A stretch of DNA of 39,042 nt from Caballeronia calidae (GCF_900044055.2 NZ_FCOX02000065.1:1-39042); one strand, 5' to 3'. Positions 1 through 8,084 are shown, counted from the stretch's first letter. Made by a program: numbers and translations. Notes: a model not told the origin generated them from the letters alone.

Positions 1-79
1 TTGGTTACTTTCTTTGCAGCAGCAAAGAAAGTGACTGCCGCCCCGCACAGGGGCAGTGCTAATAGACCGACGCGAAAAT
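1..79 (+). repeat. Short copy of a Burkholderiales dispersed repeat (two-hairpin unit)
   Basis: This stretch is repeated almost base for base at 341-419 and, on the other strand, at about 38774-38850. It holds a perfect 10-bp hairpin (stems 8-17 and 22-31, loop AGCA), then a second short hairpin of GCCCC/GGGGC around a 5-base loop (40-54). The two-hairpin layout resembles REP/BIME-type intergenic repeats. Only the terminal 80 bases of the longer unit seen at 171-419 are visible; the window edge may cut off the rest. No protein function is claimed. Confidence 0.85.
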
Positions 80-170
80 AGGTTTCGTGAGTGCATGGCC
101 CGATGCAGTTAGATGACAGCGTAAAGCAAGGAAGCACAAGCAGACCCGATGGACCGGTCGGCCGCGCAGC

Positions 171-419
171 GGGCTGGAGCTATTTGGTGCTGAACCAGCG
201 AGTGAAGTGGTGCGATGTGACAGACCGTGCGCGATCCAAGCCCGGAAAGGCCTATGAGGGCACTCGCTACTGCCGGACCACGAGATTGCTTCTGTGCCGC
301 GGCCGGCATGAAGTGCTTAGGCTGGGGATAGCTGCTTTCTTTGGTTACTTTCTTTGCAGCAGCAAAGAAAGTGACTGCCGCCCCGCATAGGGGCAACGCC
401 AATAGACCGACACGAATTC
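171..419 (+). repeat. Long copy of the dispersed repeat (about 250 bp)
   Basis: The segment from about 175 to 419 matches the reverse complement of the right end of the window (about 38774-39019) with scattered substitutions and small length differences. Shared blocks include the stretch around GGAGCTATTTGGTGCTGAAC, a central block with GCCTATGAGGGCACTCGCTA, and the two terminal hairpins. The last 80 bases equal the short copy at 1-79, so the left edge holds two direct copies. The open frames inside it are low-complexity translations of the repeat, not credible genes. Positions 80-170 between the copies hold no recognisable gene. Confidence 0.85.
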
Positions 420-469
420 AGGATTTCACGAAAACGAGAACGACCGAACCACCAAACAGGACCCACGCC

Positions 470-1372
470 ATGCCAAAACCCGTCCGCATAGGAATCAACC
501 CGTTATCGTGGATGAACGACGATCTCCCTTCCCTCGGCGGGGAAACGCCGCTATCCACCGCCCTAACCGAAGGCAAACAAATCGGCTACGAAGGCTTCGA
601 ACTAGGCAACAAGTTCCCGCGCGAACCGCAAGCGCTGAAGACGCTCCTCGCGCAATACGATCTGGCGCTAGTCTCCGGCTGGTATTCAGGCCGGCTCGCA
701 GAACGCAGCGTAGAAGAGGAGATCGAAGCCGCCTCCCCCCACCTCGACCTGCTGGCAAAGAACGGCGCCACAGTAATGGTCTACGGCGAAGTGGCCAACT
801 CGATCCAGGGCGCGCCGCGCCCGCTCTACCAACGTCCGCGCTTCTTCTCCGAAGCCCAGTGGAACGAATACGCCAACCGCCTGAACCGCTTCGCAGAATT
901 CACACTCTCACGCGGCGTGCGCGTGGCCTATCATCATCACATGGGCGCGTATGTCGAAACGCCCGCCGATGTCGACCGGCTGATGGCGCTCACCAACGAT
1001 GCAGTCGGCCTGCTCTTCGATGCGGGCCACATCACGTTCGCAGGCGGCGATGCCCTGACCGTGCTGCAGAAGCACATCGCGCGCGTCTGCCACGTGCATT
1101 GCAAGGACGTGCGCCCGGAGATCGTGGAGCTCGCGCGCAATCGCAACTGGAGCTTTCTCGATGCGGTCATCAACGGCGCGTTCACCGTGCCGGGCGACGG
1201 CGCCGTCGATTATCCAGGCATCATCGCGTGTCTGGCGAAGCATGATTACGATGGCTGGCTCGTCGTGGAAGCGGAACAGGATCCGGTGATCGCGCCGAGC
1301 TACGCCTATGCCGACAAGGGCTATCGCACGCTGCGCGCGCTCGTCGACGCAACATTCAAGGAGGCGGCATGA
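470..1372 (+). CDS. iolE: Myo-inosose-2 dehydratase (IolE)
   Basis: A 300-residue TIM-barrel protein of the sugar isomerase/AP endonuclease 2 fold. IolE removes water from 2-keto-myo-inositol to give a trihydroxycyclohexane-dione, the second step of cytoplasmic myo-inositol catabolism. Family hallmarks visible are GINPLSWMNDD at the N-terminus, a histidine run HHHMGAYVETP that contributes to the metal site, LLFDAGHITFAGGD, HVHCKDVRPE and a C-terminal VEAEQDP. The length fits the family. The ATG at 470 is chosen because the upstream extension runs into the repeat and translates its hairpin. The stop overlaps the iolB start by four bases (ATGA), so the two are probably translationally coupled. 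The earlier iol genes (iolC, iolD, iolG) are not in the window. Confidence 0.95.
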   Translation: MPKPVRIGINPLSWMNDDLPSLGGETPLSTALTEGKQIGYEGFELGNKFPREPQALKTLLAQYDLALVSGWYSGRLAERSVEEEIEAASPHLDLLAKNGATVMVYGEVANSIQGAPRPLYQRPRFFSEAQWNEYANRLNRFAEFTLSRGVRVAYHHHMGAYVETPADVDRLMALTNDAVGLLFDAGHITFAGGDALTVLQKHIARVCHVHCKDVRPEIVELARNRNWSFLDAVINGAFTVPGDGAVDYPGIIACLAKHDYDGWLVVEAEQDPVIAPSYAYADKGYRTLRALVDATFKEAA

Positions 1373-2181
1373 GCCTGCTAGTGAAAGCATCGCGCGAAGG
1401 ACAAACCATCGCGCGCGTGACACCCGATTCCGCGGGCTGGAAGCATGTGGGCTTCGCGGCGTATCGTCTGGATGCCGGCGATGTCGTGCATGTGTACGAC
1501 GCCGATCGCGAAAGCTGCATCGTCGTGTTGACGGGCACGGTCAGCATCGAAGCAGGCGACGAGCACTGGCAATCCATCGGCACGCGCGACAGCGTGTTCG
1601 AGGACGCCGCGCCGTACGCAGTCTATGTGCCGCCGAAGCTCGCCGCGATCGTGCGTGCAGAACGCGATGCGGAAATCGGCGTCGCGAGCGCGCCCGCGAA
1701 AGGCGAGTTCCCGCCGCGTCTCATCGAGCCTTCGCAGATGAAGCGCTCGACGCGCGGCAAAAACGCGAATACGCGCTACGTATGCGACATTCTTCCGCAA
1801 ACGGAAGCGGCGGAGTCGCTGCTCGTCGTCGAAGTGCGCACGCCGGGCGGCCATGCGTCGAGCTATCCGCCGCACAAGCACGATCAGGACAACGTGCCTA
1901 TCGAGAGTTCGCTGGAAGAGACGTACTACCATCGGCTGAATCCGCCGCAAGGCTTTGCGTTTCAGCGCGTCTATACCGATGAGCGTGATCTCGACGAAAC
2001 GATGGCCGTCGAAGATCACGATGTCGTGATGGTGCCGCGTGGGTATCATCCGGTCGTCGTGCCTTATGGCTACGACAACTACTATCTGAACGTGATGGCG
2101 GGCGACAAGCGCACGTGGCACTTCAAGAACGATCCGAAGCATGAATGGATCGTGGAGCGGGACAGCAAGACGCAGGGATGA
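1369..2181 (+). CDS. iolB: 5-deoxy-glucuronate isomerase (IolB)
   Basis: This 270-residue double-cupin protein turns 5-deoxy-glucuronate into 2-deoxy-5-keto-gluconate in the inositol pathway. The second cupin carries the expected metal-ligand clusters: YPPHKHDQDN, EETYYHRLNPPQGFAFQ and VPRGYHPVVVPYGYDNYYLN. Length is as expected for IolB. It starts inside the last codons of iolE (ATGA overlap), so the genes form one transcription unit. It is followed after 13 bp by a strong hairpin that may end the unit. No regulator of inositol genes is visible here. Confidence 0.96.
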   Translation: MSLLVKASREGQTIARVTPDSAGWKHVGFAAYRLDAGDVVHVYDADRESCIVVLTGTVSIEAGDEHWQSIGTRDSVFEDAAPYAVYVPPKLAAIVRAERDAEIGVASAPAKGEFPPRLIEPSQMKRSTRGKNANTRYVCDILPQTEAAESLLVVEVRTPGGHASSYPPHKHDQDNVPIESSLEETYYHRLNPPQGFAFQRVYTDERDLDETMAVEDHDVVMVPRGYHPVVVPYGYDNYYLNVMAGDKRTWHFKNDPKHEWIVERDSKTQG

Positions 2182-2194
2182 GCGTAGCGGAACC

Positions 2195-2219
2195 CGTATG
2201 CCGCATGATGCGGCATACG
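2195..2219 (+). terminator. Perfect 11-bp hairpin after iolB
   Basis: The bases CGTATGCCGCA at 2195-2205 pair perfectly with TGCGGCATACG at 2209-2219 around a 3-base loop. It lies 13 bp past the iolB stop and 4 bp before the stop codon of the opposing PIN-domain pseudogene. There is no U-run after it on either strand, so it may act as an RNA 3'-end stabiliser rather than a classical intrinsic terminator. Confidence 0.5.
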
Positions 2220-2223
2220 TCGC

Positions 2224-2642
2224 TCATTCGTTCCAGGGATCGACGATGTGTATCCCGCAGTCGACGAAGTCCTTGACGTTGCGCGTCGCGAGCATTGCGC
2301 CGCGGGAACGCACGACTGCGGCGATCATCGCATCGAATTGGCTGATGGGTTTGCCAGCGCTTCTTCTCGATGTAGCGACTTCGGCATAGGCATCAGCGGC
2401 ATCATTGTCGAAGCTCAGTACCCAACCGGAAAAGTCCTCACTGAAGATGATCCGGGTCGCATCCCAGAGACCCTGACGGCGGGAACCAATCGGCAATAGC
2501 CGAATTCCGTAAAAAATCTCCCGCGCGTGACCGTTGTGGTGAACAACGCCGAACTTGCCTGATTCGCGAGCCACATCAAGACGCGTTGCTCCGGCGCCGG
2601 ACGCAGCAGTTCCGATAGAACGTTGGTATCGAGAACGATCAT
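2224..2642 (-). pseudogene. PIN-domain (VapC/FitB-type) toxin, frameshifted
   Basis: The N-terminal part reads MIVLDTNVLSELLRPAPE, the standard PIN start with the first catalytic Asp, and continues in frame to SALFTTTVTR. The C-terminal part, in another frame, reads REIFYGIRLLPIG, then EDFSGW, then AGKPISQFDAMIAA, then LATRNVKDFVDCGI up to the stop at 2224. Together they make one FitB-like toxin of about 139 residues. The frame changes near 2522-2526, where one base seems to be missing in the codons for TRAEIFYG. The first-frame product would end in an unrelated tail at 2415 and lack the later acidic residues, so it should be inactive. The start overlaps the antitoxin stop by four bases. A sequencing error cannot be excluded. 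Confidence 0.85.
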
Positions 2643-2887
2643 TCACTGAACCTCGACGGCTCGCGAATGGTTTCACGCTTCGGCAGTTCCAGTTCAACGC
2701 CTCCCAGCGGCTCGATGCGGCCACGGATCGAGTCGACCAGACTCTTGCCCTGCACGGGTTCCGTGGATAGTGCGGTGCGCAGAATGTCGCGCGCCTCTTC
2801 CTCCATCGAGCGGCCATGTCTGGCCGCCTGAATGCGCAGACGCGTCTCGAGTTGCTCGTCGATATCCTGAATTGTCATGGCTACCAC
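2639..2887 (-). CDS. FitA/VapB-like ribbon-helix-helix antitoxin
   Basis: An 82-residue protein whose first half matches FitA-type antitoxins: a TIQDIDEQLETRLRIQAARH strand-helix segment, then GRSMEEEARDILRTAL. Such proteins bind DNA as ribbon-helix-helix dimers to repress their own operon and cover the toxin active site with their C-terminus. The GTG at 2887 is chosen over the ATG at 2878 because GGAGG lies five bases before it, and the extra three residues align with the usual family start. It overlaps the toxin gene by ATGA. It looks intact although the toxin is frameshifted. It lies 45 bp downstream of livF on the same strand, across an AT-rich gap that could hold its own promoter. Confidence 0.88.
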   Translation of the reverse strand: MVAMTIQDIDEQLETRLRIQAARHGRSMEEEARDILRTALSTEPVQGKSLVDSIRGRIEPLGGVELELPKRETIREPSRFSE

Positions 2888-2932
2888 GTTGACCTCCGTT
2901 GACGCGATGAATCAGATTTCACTTCAAACATA

Positions 2933-3652
2933 TTAACTCGAAACGCCCGAGTCACCGACGGCAAGCCATTCCCGCATGACGTGCCCATGCTCCGCAACCG
3001 ACGCGAATGGTCCATCGAACTGAATCGCGCCATGCCCCATCACCGCGACGCGCGCATCGAGCATGCGCGCGATCGTCAGGCGCTCTTCGATCAGCAGCAT
3101 CGCGACGCCGCGTTCGCGCAGCGTCGCGAGACACGCGGCCACTTGCGTGAGCACTTGCGGCGCGAGCCCTTCGCCGGGTTCGTCGATGACGACGAGCGAA
3201 GGATCACCCGCCAGCGTGCGCGCGAGCGCGAGCATCTGCTGTTCGCCGCCCGATAGCGCCCCCGCCTTCACCGACGCGCGTTCTTCGAGCACCGGAAACA
3301 ATCGATACGCATCGTCGAGCGTGAAACGCGTGCCCTTCCTTTCGCCGAGCACGAGATTTTCCCGCACCGTCAGCGCGGGAAACACGTCGCGCGTTTCGGG
3401 CACATAGCCGATGCCGAGCCGCGCGATGCGATGCGGCCGCAAGCCGACGATCCGAACATCGCGATAACGCATGTCGCCCGCGCATCGCACGAGCCCCATG
3501 ATGGCCTTCGCGAGGGTCGAGCGCCCCGAGCCGTTGCGTCCGGCGAGCGCGACCGCCTCGCCTTCGTCGATGCACAGATTCACGCCGTGCAGCACCTGCG
3601 CCGCGCCGTACCACGCGCGTAAATCCTCGATACGCAATTGCGCGCTCATCAT
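2933..3652 (-). CDS. livF: Branched-chain amino acid-type ABC transporter ATPase (LivF-like)
   Basis: A 239-residue ATPase of the HAAT uptake family, acting at the inner face of the membrane with LivG, LivH and LivM. Visible motifs are the ABC signature LSGGEQQMLALARTL and a Walker B ending IDEPGEGLAP, typical of LivF. The Walker A reads GRNGSGRST, with Arg in place of the usual Lys, and the H-loop region reads LLIEERLTIA rather than the commoner VEQN form. Both differ from textbook ATPases, although Arg variants may occur in this subfamily. The ATG at 3652 overlaps the livG stop (ATGA). It is the last gene of a leftward operon. The substrate cannot be read from the sequence and may not be an amino acid. 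Confidence 0.88.
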   Translation of the reverse strand: MMSAQLRIEDLRAWYGAAQVLHGVNLCIDEGEAVALAGRNGSGRSTLAKAIMGLVRCAGDMRYRDVRIVGLRPHRIARLGIGYVPETRDVFPALTVRENLVLGERKGTRFTLDDAYRLFPVLEERASVKAGALSGGEQQMLALARTLAGDPSLVVIDEPGEGLAPQVLTQVAACLATLRERGVAMLLIEERLTIARMLDARVAVMGHGAIQFDGPFASVAEHGHVMREWLAVGDSGVSS

Positions 3653-4386
3653 GCGACTCCGCCGAGATAAGCTTCCCGCACGTCGCGATTCGCGCGTATC
3701 TCGTCCGGCGTGCCGGTGGCGATCACGCGCCCCTGCACGAGCACCGAAATGCGATCCGCGAGACCGAACACCGCATCCATGTCGTGCTCGATCACGAGCA
3801 GCGTGCGCCCTTCTGTCGTCGCGCGAATCAGGGCGAGCGCGCGCGTCGCCTCCGCGCGATTCATGCCGGCGGTGGGCTCGTCGAGCAGGATGAGCGGCGC
3901 ATCGGTCGCGAGCGCGATGCCGAGATCGAGCGCGCGTTGCTCCGCGTACGTGAGCCGCGCGGCGAGTTCGCCGGCGCGTGCGGCGAGGCCGATGGCATCG
4001 AGCATCGCGTGGGCGCGGGCATCGACGCTACGCGAAGGCAGCCATCGATCGATGAAGCGCGACGACGCCGCGGCGAGCGCCGCGCAACGCATGTTGTCGA
4101 GCACGGACAATCCGCCGAACACGCTCGTCGTCTGGAAGCTGCGCGCAAGCGTGCGGGCGACGCGCGGCGGCGGCTTGCCCGTGATGTCGGTTCCGTTCGC
4201 GACGATGCGCCCCTCGTCCGGCCGCGCGCGTCCCGAGATCAGATCGAAGAGCGTGGACTTGCCCGCGCCGTTCGGTCCGATGAGCGCGTGCCGTTCGCCC
4301 CTCGCGACATGCAAATCGACGCCTTGCAACACGCGCGTCGCGCCGAAGCCTTTGGCGATGCGGTGCAGTTCGAGCGCCGCGTTCAT
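3649..4386 (-). CDS. livG: Branched-chain amino acid-type ABC transporter ATPase (LivG-like)
   Basis: A 245-residue ATPase partner of the LivF-like protein. It has a standard Walker A (GPNGAGKST), a Q-loop region around ARSFQTTSVFGGLSVLDN, a modified signature LTYAEQRALDLGIAL as is common in LivG, Walker B LILLDEPTAGMN and the H-loop histidine in LLVIEHDMDAVF. Unlike its partner it keeps all catalytic residues. The ATG at 4386 overlaps the livM stop by four bases, and its own stop overlaps livF. It is usual for this family to have two different ATPases forming a heterodimer. Confidence 0.92.
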   Translation of the reverse strand: MNAALELHRIAKGFGATRVLQGVDLHVARGERHALIGPNGAGKSTLFDLISGRARPDEGRIVANGTDITGKPPPRVARTLARSFQTTSVFGGLSVLDNMRCAALAAASSRFIDRWLPSRSVDARAHAMLDAIGLAARAGELAARLTYAEQRALDLGIALATDAPLILLDEPTAGMNRAEATRALALIRATTEGRTLLVIEHDMDAVFGLADRISVLVQGRVIATGTPDEIRANRDVREAYLGGVA

Positions 4387-5474
4387 CGCGCAGACCTCGT
4401 GCGGCGTGCGAGCCACAGACCGAGCGCCGCGCATGGCAACGCGACGAGCCACGCGCCGCCGTGCATCGTGCGCGCGTAGAGCGTCTCCACGATCAGGACG
4501 ACCGCAATGCCCCATGCGATCGCGCTCAGCATGCCGAGACACAGGAACCGCAAGTCGCGCCTGAACAGGCCAGCGATGCCCAGAGGCGCGGCGACCACGA
4601 CCCACACGAAGAAGAGCCCGAGATACATCGGCCATGCGGCGCTCACGCTCGCCACCGCGACGCTGAAGAACGTGAGCAGCACCGCACCGATGACCGGCCC
4701 GAAGAACGTGCCCGCGCCGCCGATGACCGTCACGACGAGCACACCCGTCGAGCGCGCGAGGCCGACGCTTTCCGCCGACACCAGCTCGACGTTGAGCAAG
4801 GCCAGCACGCCCGCGATGCCCGCGAAGAACGCCGACACGACGAGCATCGTGAAGCGCACGCGCGCGGGCGCGAAGCCGATCGCGGCGGCACGCGCGGGGT
4901 TGTCGCGCACGGCGTTGGCGAGACGGCACATCGGCGTGCGCGAGAACGCGAACATCGAAGCAGCCGATACGACGCACCAGCACGCGATCAACGCATACGC
5001 CTCGCGCAACGGACCGAAGCTCCACCCGAAGAGCGATGGCCCGCCCGCGCGATCGATCGTCACGCCGCCCTCGCCGCCGAACCAGCCCGGCACGAGCCAC
5101 ACGCACGCGGCGACGAGCTCGCCGATGCCGAGCGTGATCATCGCGAACGACGTGCTCGCACGCTGCGTCGAGATTGCGCCGAAGACGACCGCGACGATCA
5201 TCGCCGCGAATCCGCCGATCACCGGCAGGAGCGGCAACGGTATGCCGAAGCGATTGAACATGTGCGCGGCGGCAAATGCGCCGAGTCCCGAATACACGGC
5301 ATGCCCGAACGAAAGCAGCCCCGTCTCGCCGAGCAGCAGGTTGTACGAGAGCGCGAAAACGATGAGCGTCGCGGTCTGCGCGAGATAGGCGAGCAGCCAG
5401 GATTGATCGAAGACGAGCGGCGGCAAAGCCAGCGCAACGATGAGCGCAACCATGCGCGCGCCGAATTTAAGCAT
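4383..5474 (-). CDS. livM: Branched-chain amino acid-type ABC transporter permease (LivM-like)
   Basis: A 363-residue hydrophobic protein with about ten membrane segments. The family block YNLLLGETGLLSFGHAVYSG lies near the start and a conserved loop with AVRDNPARAAAIGF in the middle. It forms the membrane channel with LivH. A late block with GGAGTFFGPVIGA is also typical of LivM. The ATG at 5474 lies inside the end of livH (8-bp overlap). An extra hydrophobic stretch at the C-terminus (after about residue 310) follows the usual end of the conserved domain and makes this copy somewhat long. Confidence 0.92.
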   Translation of the reverse strand: MLKFGARMVALIVALALPPLVFDQSWLLAYLAQTATLIVFALSYNLLLGETGLLSFGHAVYSGLGAFAAAHMFNRFGIPLPLLPVIGGFAAMIVAVVFGAISTQRASTSFAMITLGIGELVAACVWLVPGWFGGEGGVTIDRAGGPSLFGWSFGPLREAYALIACWCVVSAASMFAFSRTPMCRLANAVRDNPARAAAIGFAPARVRFTMLVVSAFFAGIAGVLALLNVELVSAESVGLARSTGVLVVTVIGGAGTFFGPVIGAVLLTFFSVAVASVSAAWPMYLGLFFVWVVVAAPLGIAGLFRRDLRFLCLGMLSAIAWGIAVVLIVETLYARTMHGGAWLVALPCAALGLWLARRTRSAR

Positions 5475-6408
5475 CGCGCGTGCGCTCGCCGAAGAGTCCG
5501 CGCGGGCGTGCGGCCAGCATTGCGACGAGCAGCAGATACGGCAGCACGGGCGCGAGCTGCGCGACGGTGAGCGCGCCCCACGCGGGCGGCAGCGTCACGC
5601 CGAGCCATGCGGCGATGCTTCCCGCCGACGCGCTCGCGCCCACCGCGAAGGTCTGCACGCAGCCGATCAAAAGCGACGCGACGAGCGCGCCGGACAGCGA
5701 TCCGAGCCCGCCGATCACGACGACGACGAACACGATCGGCCCCATGGCATCGGCCATCGCGGGTTCGATGACGGCGAGCGGCGCGCCGATCACGCCGCCG
5801 AGCGCGGCGAGCGCGGTGCCCACGGCGAAGACCATCGTGAACACGCGCGGCACGTCATGGCCGAGCGTTTCGACGGTATCGGGATGCGTGAGGGCCGCGC
5901 GCACGACGAGGCCCGTCTTCGATGTGCGCAAGACGAGCCAGAGCACGCCGAGCATGACGACGGAAACGGTCATCATGAACACGCGATAGCGCGCGAACGC
6001 GGCGCCGTACAGCATGAAGAGCGGCCCGTCGAGCGTGGCAGGAATCGCGGCGGGCAACGGCCCCAGGCCCCAGACGAGCTTCACGCCCTCGCCTATGAGG
6101 ATGGCCGCGCCGAAGGTGAGCAGCATTTCCGCGAGCGCGCCGCGCGCATGCACGCGTCTCAACAGGCATCGTTCGAACAACGCGCCCGCCATGCCGACGA
6201 CCACCGGCGCGACGATCAGCGCAAACCAGAATCCGCCGTAAGCGGCGAGCGCGTGGCCGACATACGCGCCGAGCATGTAGAAACTCGCGTGCGCGAAGTT
6301 GAGCACGCCGAGCATCGAGAAAATCAGCGTCAGGCCCGCCGACAGCATGAAGAGCAGCAAGCCCACGCTCACGCCGTTGAGCAGACTCACGCTGAACCAC
6401 TGAAGCAA
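5467..6408 (-). CDS. livH: Branched-chain amino acid-type ABC transporter permease (LivH-like)
   Basis: A 313-residue permease with the LivH hallmark LTLIFSMLGVLNFAHASFYM near the N-terminus and GGLGSLSGALVASLLIG near residue 235. It pairs with LivM. The start is a TTG at 6408, chosen because GAGGG sits seven bases upstream and the next Met would remove part of the first membrane helix. The gap to the thioesterase gene upstream is 10 bp. No periplasmic binding protein gene, which this transporter class needs, lies beside it. Confidence 0.9.
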   Translation of the reverse strand: MLQWFSVSLLNGVSVGLLLFMLSAGLTLIFSMLGVLNFAHASFYMLGAYVGHALAAYGGFWFALIVAPVVVGMAGALFERCLLRRVHARGALAEMLLTFGAAILIGEGVKLVWGLGPLPAAIPATLDGPLFMLYGAAFARYRVFMMTVSVVMLGVLWLVLRTSKTGLVVRAALTHPDTVETLGHDVPRVFTMVFAVGTALAALGGVIGAPLAVIEPAMADAMGPIVFVVVVIGGLGSLSGALVASLLIGCVQTFAVGASASAGSIAAWLGVTLPPAWGALTVAQLAPVLPYLLLVAMLAARPRGLFGERTRDA

Positions 6409-6418
6409 GACGCCGCCC

Positions 6419-6856
6419 TCAGCCGGTGATGAGCGGCTTCAGCGCATCGACGAGCGGCGCGGGAAGCGGCACCGGTCTGCGCGTCACGCGATCCACGTAC
6501 ACATGCACGAAATGGCCTTGCGCAGCGGCGACATCGGCGCCTTGCGTGAAGATCGCCACTTCGTAGCGCACGCTCGTGTTGCCGAGCTTCTCGACGCGCA
6601 AGCCCGCTTCGATCGGCTCGGGAAACACGATGGACGCGAAGAAATTGCAGCGCGTCTCGACGACGAGGCCGATGGTCTCGCCCTCGCTGAAATCGAGCAC
6701 GCCCGCGCGCAGCAGGTACTCGTTCACGACGGTGTCGAAGTAGCTGTAATAGACGACGTTGTTGATATGCCCGTAGACGTCGTTATCGGACCAGCGCGTG
6801 CTGATCGCGAGAAAGTGCGGATAGTCCGCGCGCGTGGTCGGAACCGGCTTGCTCAT
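6419..6856 (-). CDS. Acyl-CoA thioesterase, hotdog fold (4-hydroxybenzoyl-CoA thioesterase/YbgC family)
   Basis: A 145-residue single hotdog-domain protein. The active-site region reads RWSDNDVYGHINNVVYYSYF, with the Asp and the GHxNN block shared by 4-hydroxybenzoyl-CoA thioesterases. Members hydrolyse a CoA thioester in the cytoplasm; the acyl group here is unknown. It lies between an iron alcohol dehydrogenase (3-bp gap) and the transporter genes (10-bp gap), so all are likely co-transcribed and may deal with one imported acid or its reduced form. That link is inferred from gene order only. Confidence 0.88.
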   Translation of the reverse strand: MSKPVPTTRADYPHFLAISTRWSDNDVYGHINNVVYYSYFDTVVNEYLLRAGVLDFSEGETIGLVVETRCNFFASIVFPEPIEAGLRVEKLGNTSVRYEVAIFTQGADVAAAQGHFVHVYVDRVTRRPVPLPAPLVDALKPLITG

Positions 6857-6859
6857 CGC

Positions 6860-8008
6860 TCAAAGTGACTCCGTCAGCATGCGCCGATAATCGTCAGCGC
6901 TCGCCTCGCGCGGATTCGTCTTGTGGCAGTGATCCGCGAGCGCGCCCGCAACGACCTTGTCGAACATGCTTTCGTCGACGCCCATCTGCGACAGACGCGT
7001 CGGCAGGCCGAGGCGCGCGGTCATGTCGTGCACGGCCTGCGCGAGGTCGGCGTTCTCCGCGAGATTCATCACGCGGCGCATGCGCGCGAAACGCCGTTCC
7101 GCGACGACCGTCGGCGCGCTTTCGTTGAAGCGCAGCACGGCGGGCAATACGACCGCGTTGAGCGTGCCGTGATGCAGCGACGTGCGCCCGTTCACCGCGA
7201 GTCCGCCCAACGGATGCGACAGCGAATGCACGCAGCCGAGCCCTTTCTGGAACGCCATCGCGCCCTGCATCGATGCCGACATCATGTTGAGACGCGCGTC
7301 GCGGTCCTGGCCGTCGTGCGTCGCGCGCTCGATATTGGCCCACGCGCGTTCGAGTCCGTCGAGCGCGATGCCGTCGGCGGGCGGGTTGAACGCCGGCGCG
7401 AGAAACGTTTCGATGCAGTGCGCGATCGCGTCCATGCCGGTCGCGGCGGTGAGCACCGGAGGCAGTCCGACCGTCAGCGACGGATCGCAGACCGCCGATT
7501 TCGGCAGCAGATGCCACGAATGAAAGCCGAGCTTGCGCCCGTCGTTCAGGATGATGATCGCGCCGCGTGCAACCTCGCTGCCCGTACCCGACGTGGTCGG
7601 CACGGCGATCAGCGGCGCTGAACGATCGGTGATTCTGTTGCTGCCGCCTTCGATCGTGGCGAAGGACGTCAAGGGTTCGTCGTGCGTCGCGGCGATCGCG
7701 ACGCCCTTCGCCAGATCGATCGACGAGCCGCCGCCCACCGCGATCAATCCATCGCAGCCTTCGCGCTTGTACTGCGCGGCGGCTTGCATGACCATCGCTT
7801 CGGTCGGATTGGATGGCGTGTCGTCGAACACCGGCAGCGCGCCGAGCTTCGCGCTCTCGATCACGCGATCGGCGAGGCCCGCCGCAGCGACGCCTTTATC
7901 GGTGATGACGAGCGGACGCTTCATCCCGATGCGCGCGCATTCGCCTTGCAGCATCGCGAGCGCATCGTAGCCGAGATGGATGTGGGTCAGATAGAAGATG
8001 AAGGCCAT
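6860..8008 (-). CDS. Iron-containing (type III) alcohol dehydrogenase
   Basis: A 382-residue NAD(P)-dependent dehydrogenase of the Fe-ADH family. It shows the nucleotide-binding GGGSSIDLAKG, the family block PTTSGTGSEVARG, and the four metal ligands in order: Asp and His of GMDAIAHCIE, His of HSLSHPLGG and His of HHGTLNAV. Relatives include 4-hydroxybutyrate, lactaldehyde and maleylacetate reductases, so the substrate is undecided. The ATG at 8008 is chosen because sequence before it has no family similarity. It is followed closely by the thioesterase and liv genes. The aldolase gene ends 76 bp upstream and may feed into the same transcript. Confidence 0.92.
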   Translation of the reverse strand: MAFIFYLTHIHLGYDALAMLQGECARIGMKRPLVITDKGVAAAGLADRVIESAKLGALPVFDDTPSNPTEAMVMQAAAQYKREGCDGLIAVGGGSSIDLAKGVAIAATHDEPLTSFATIEGGSNRITDRSAPLIAVPTTSGTGSEVARGAIIILNDGRKLGFHSWHLLPKSAVCDPSLTVGLPPVLTAATGMDAIAHCIETFLAPAFNPPADGIALDGLERAWANIERATHDGQDRDARLNMMSASMQGAMAFQKGLGCVHSLSHPLGGLAVNGRTSLHHGTLNAVVLPAVLRFNESAPTVVAERRFARMRRVMNLAENADLAQAVHDMTARLGLPTRLSQMGVDESMFDKVVAGALADHCHKTNPREASADDYRRMLTESL

Positions 8009-8084
8009 GGCTCGGGAACCGGTGGAGGATGTGCGGGCATGTTGGAGCGGCGTGACGCGCGTGTCAATCGGGGCTTGGATCGAC

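Noticed and set aside
91..402. Open frames of 97-99 codons within the left repeat
   Set aside because: They translate the dispersed repeat in both directions and have no protein-like features.
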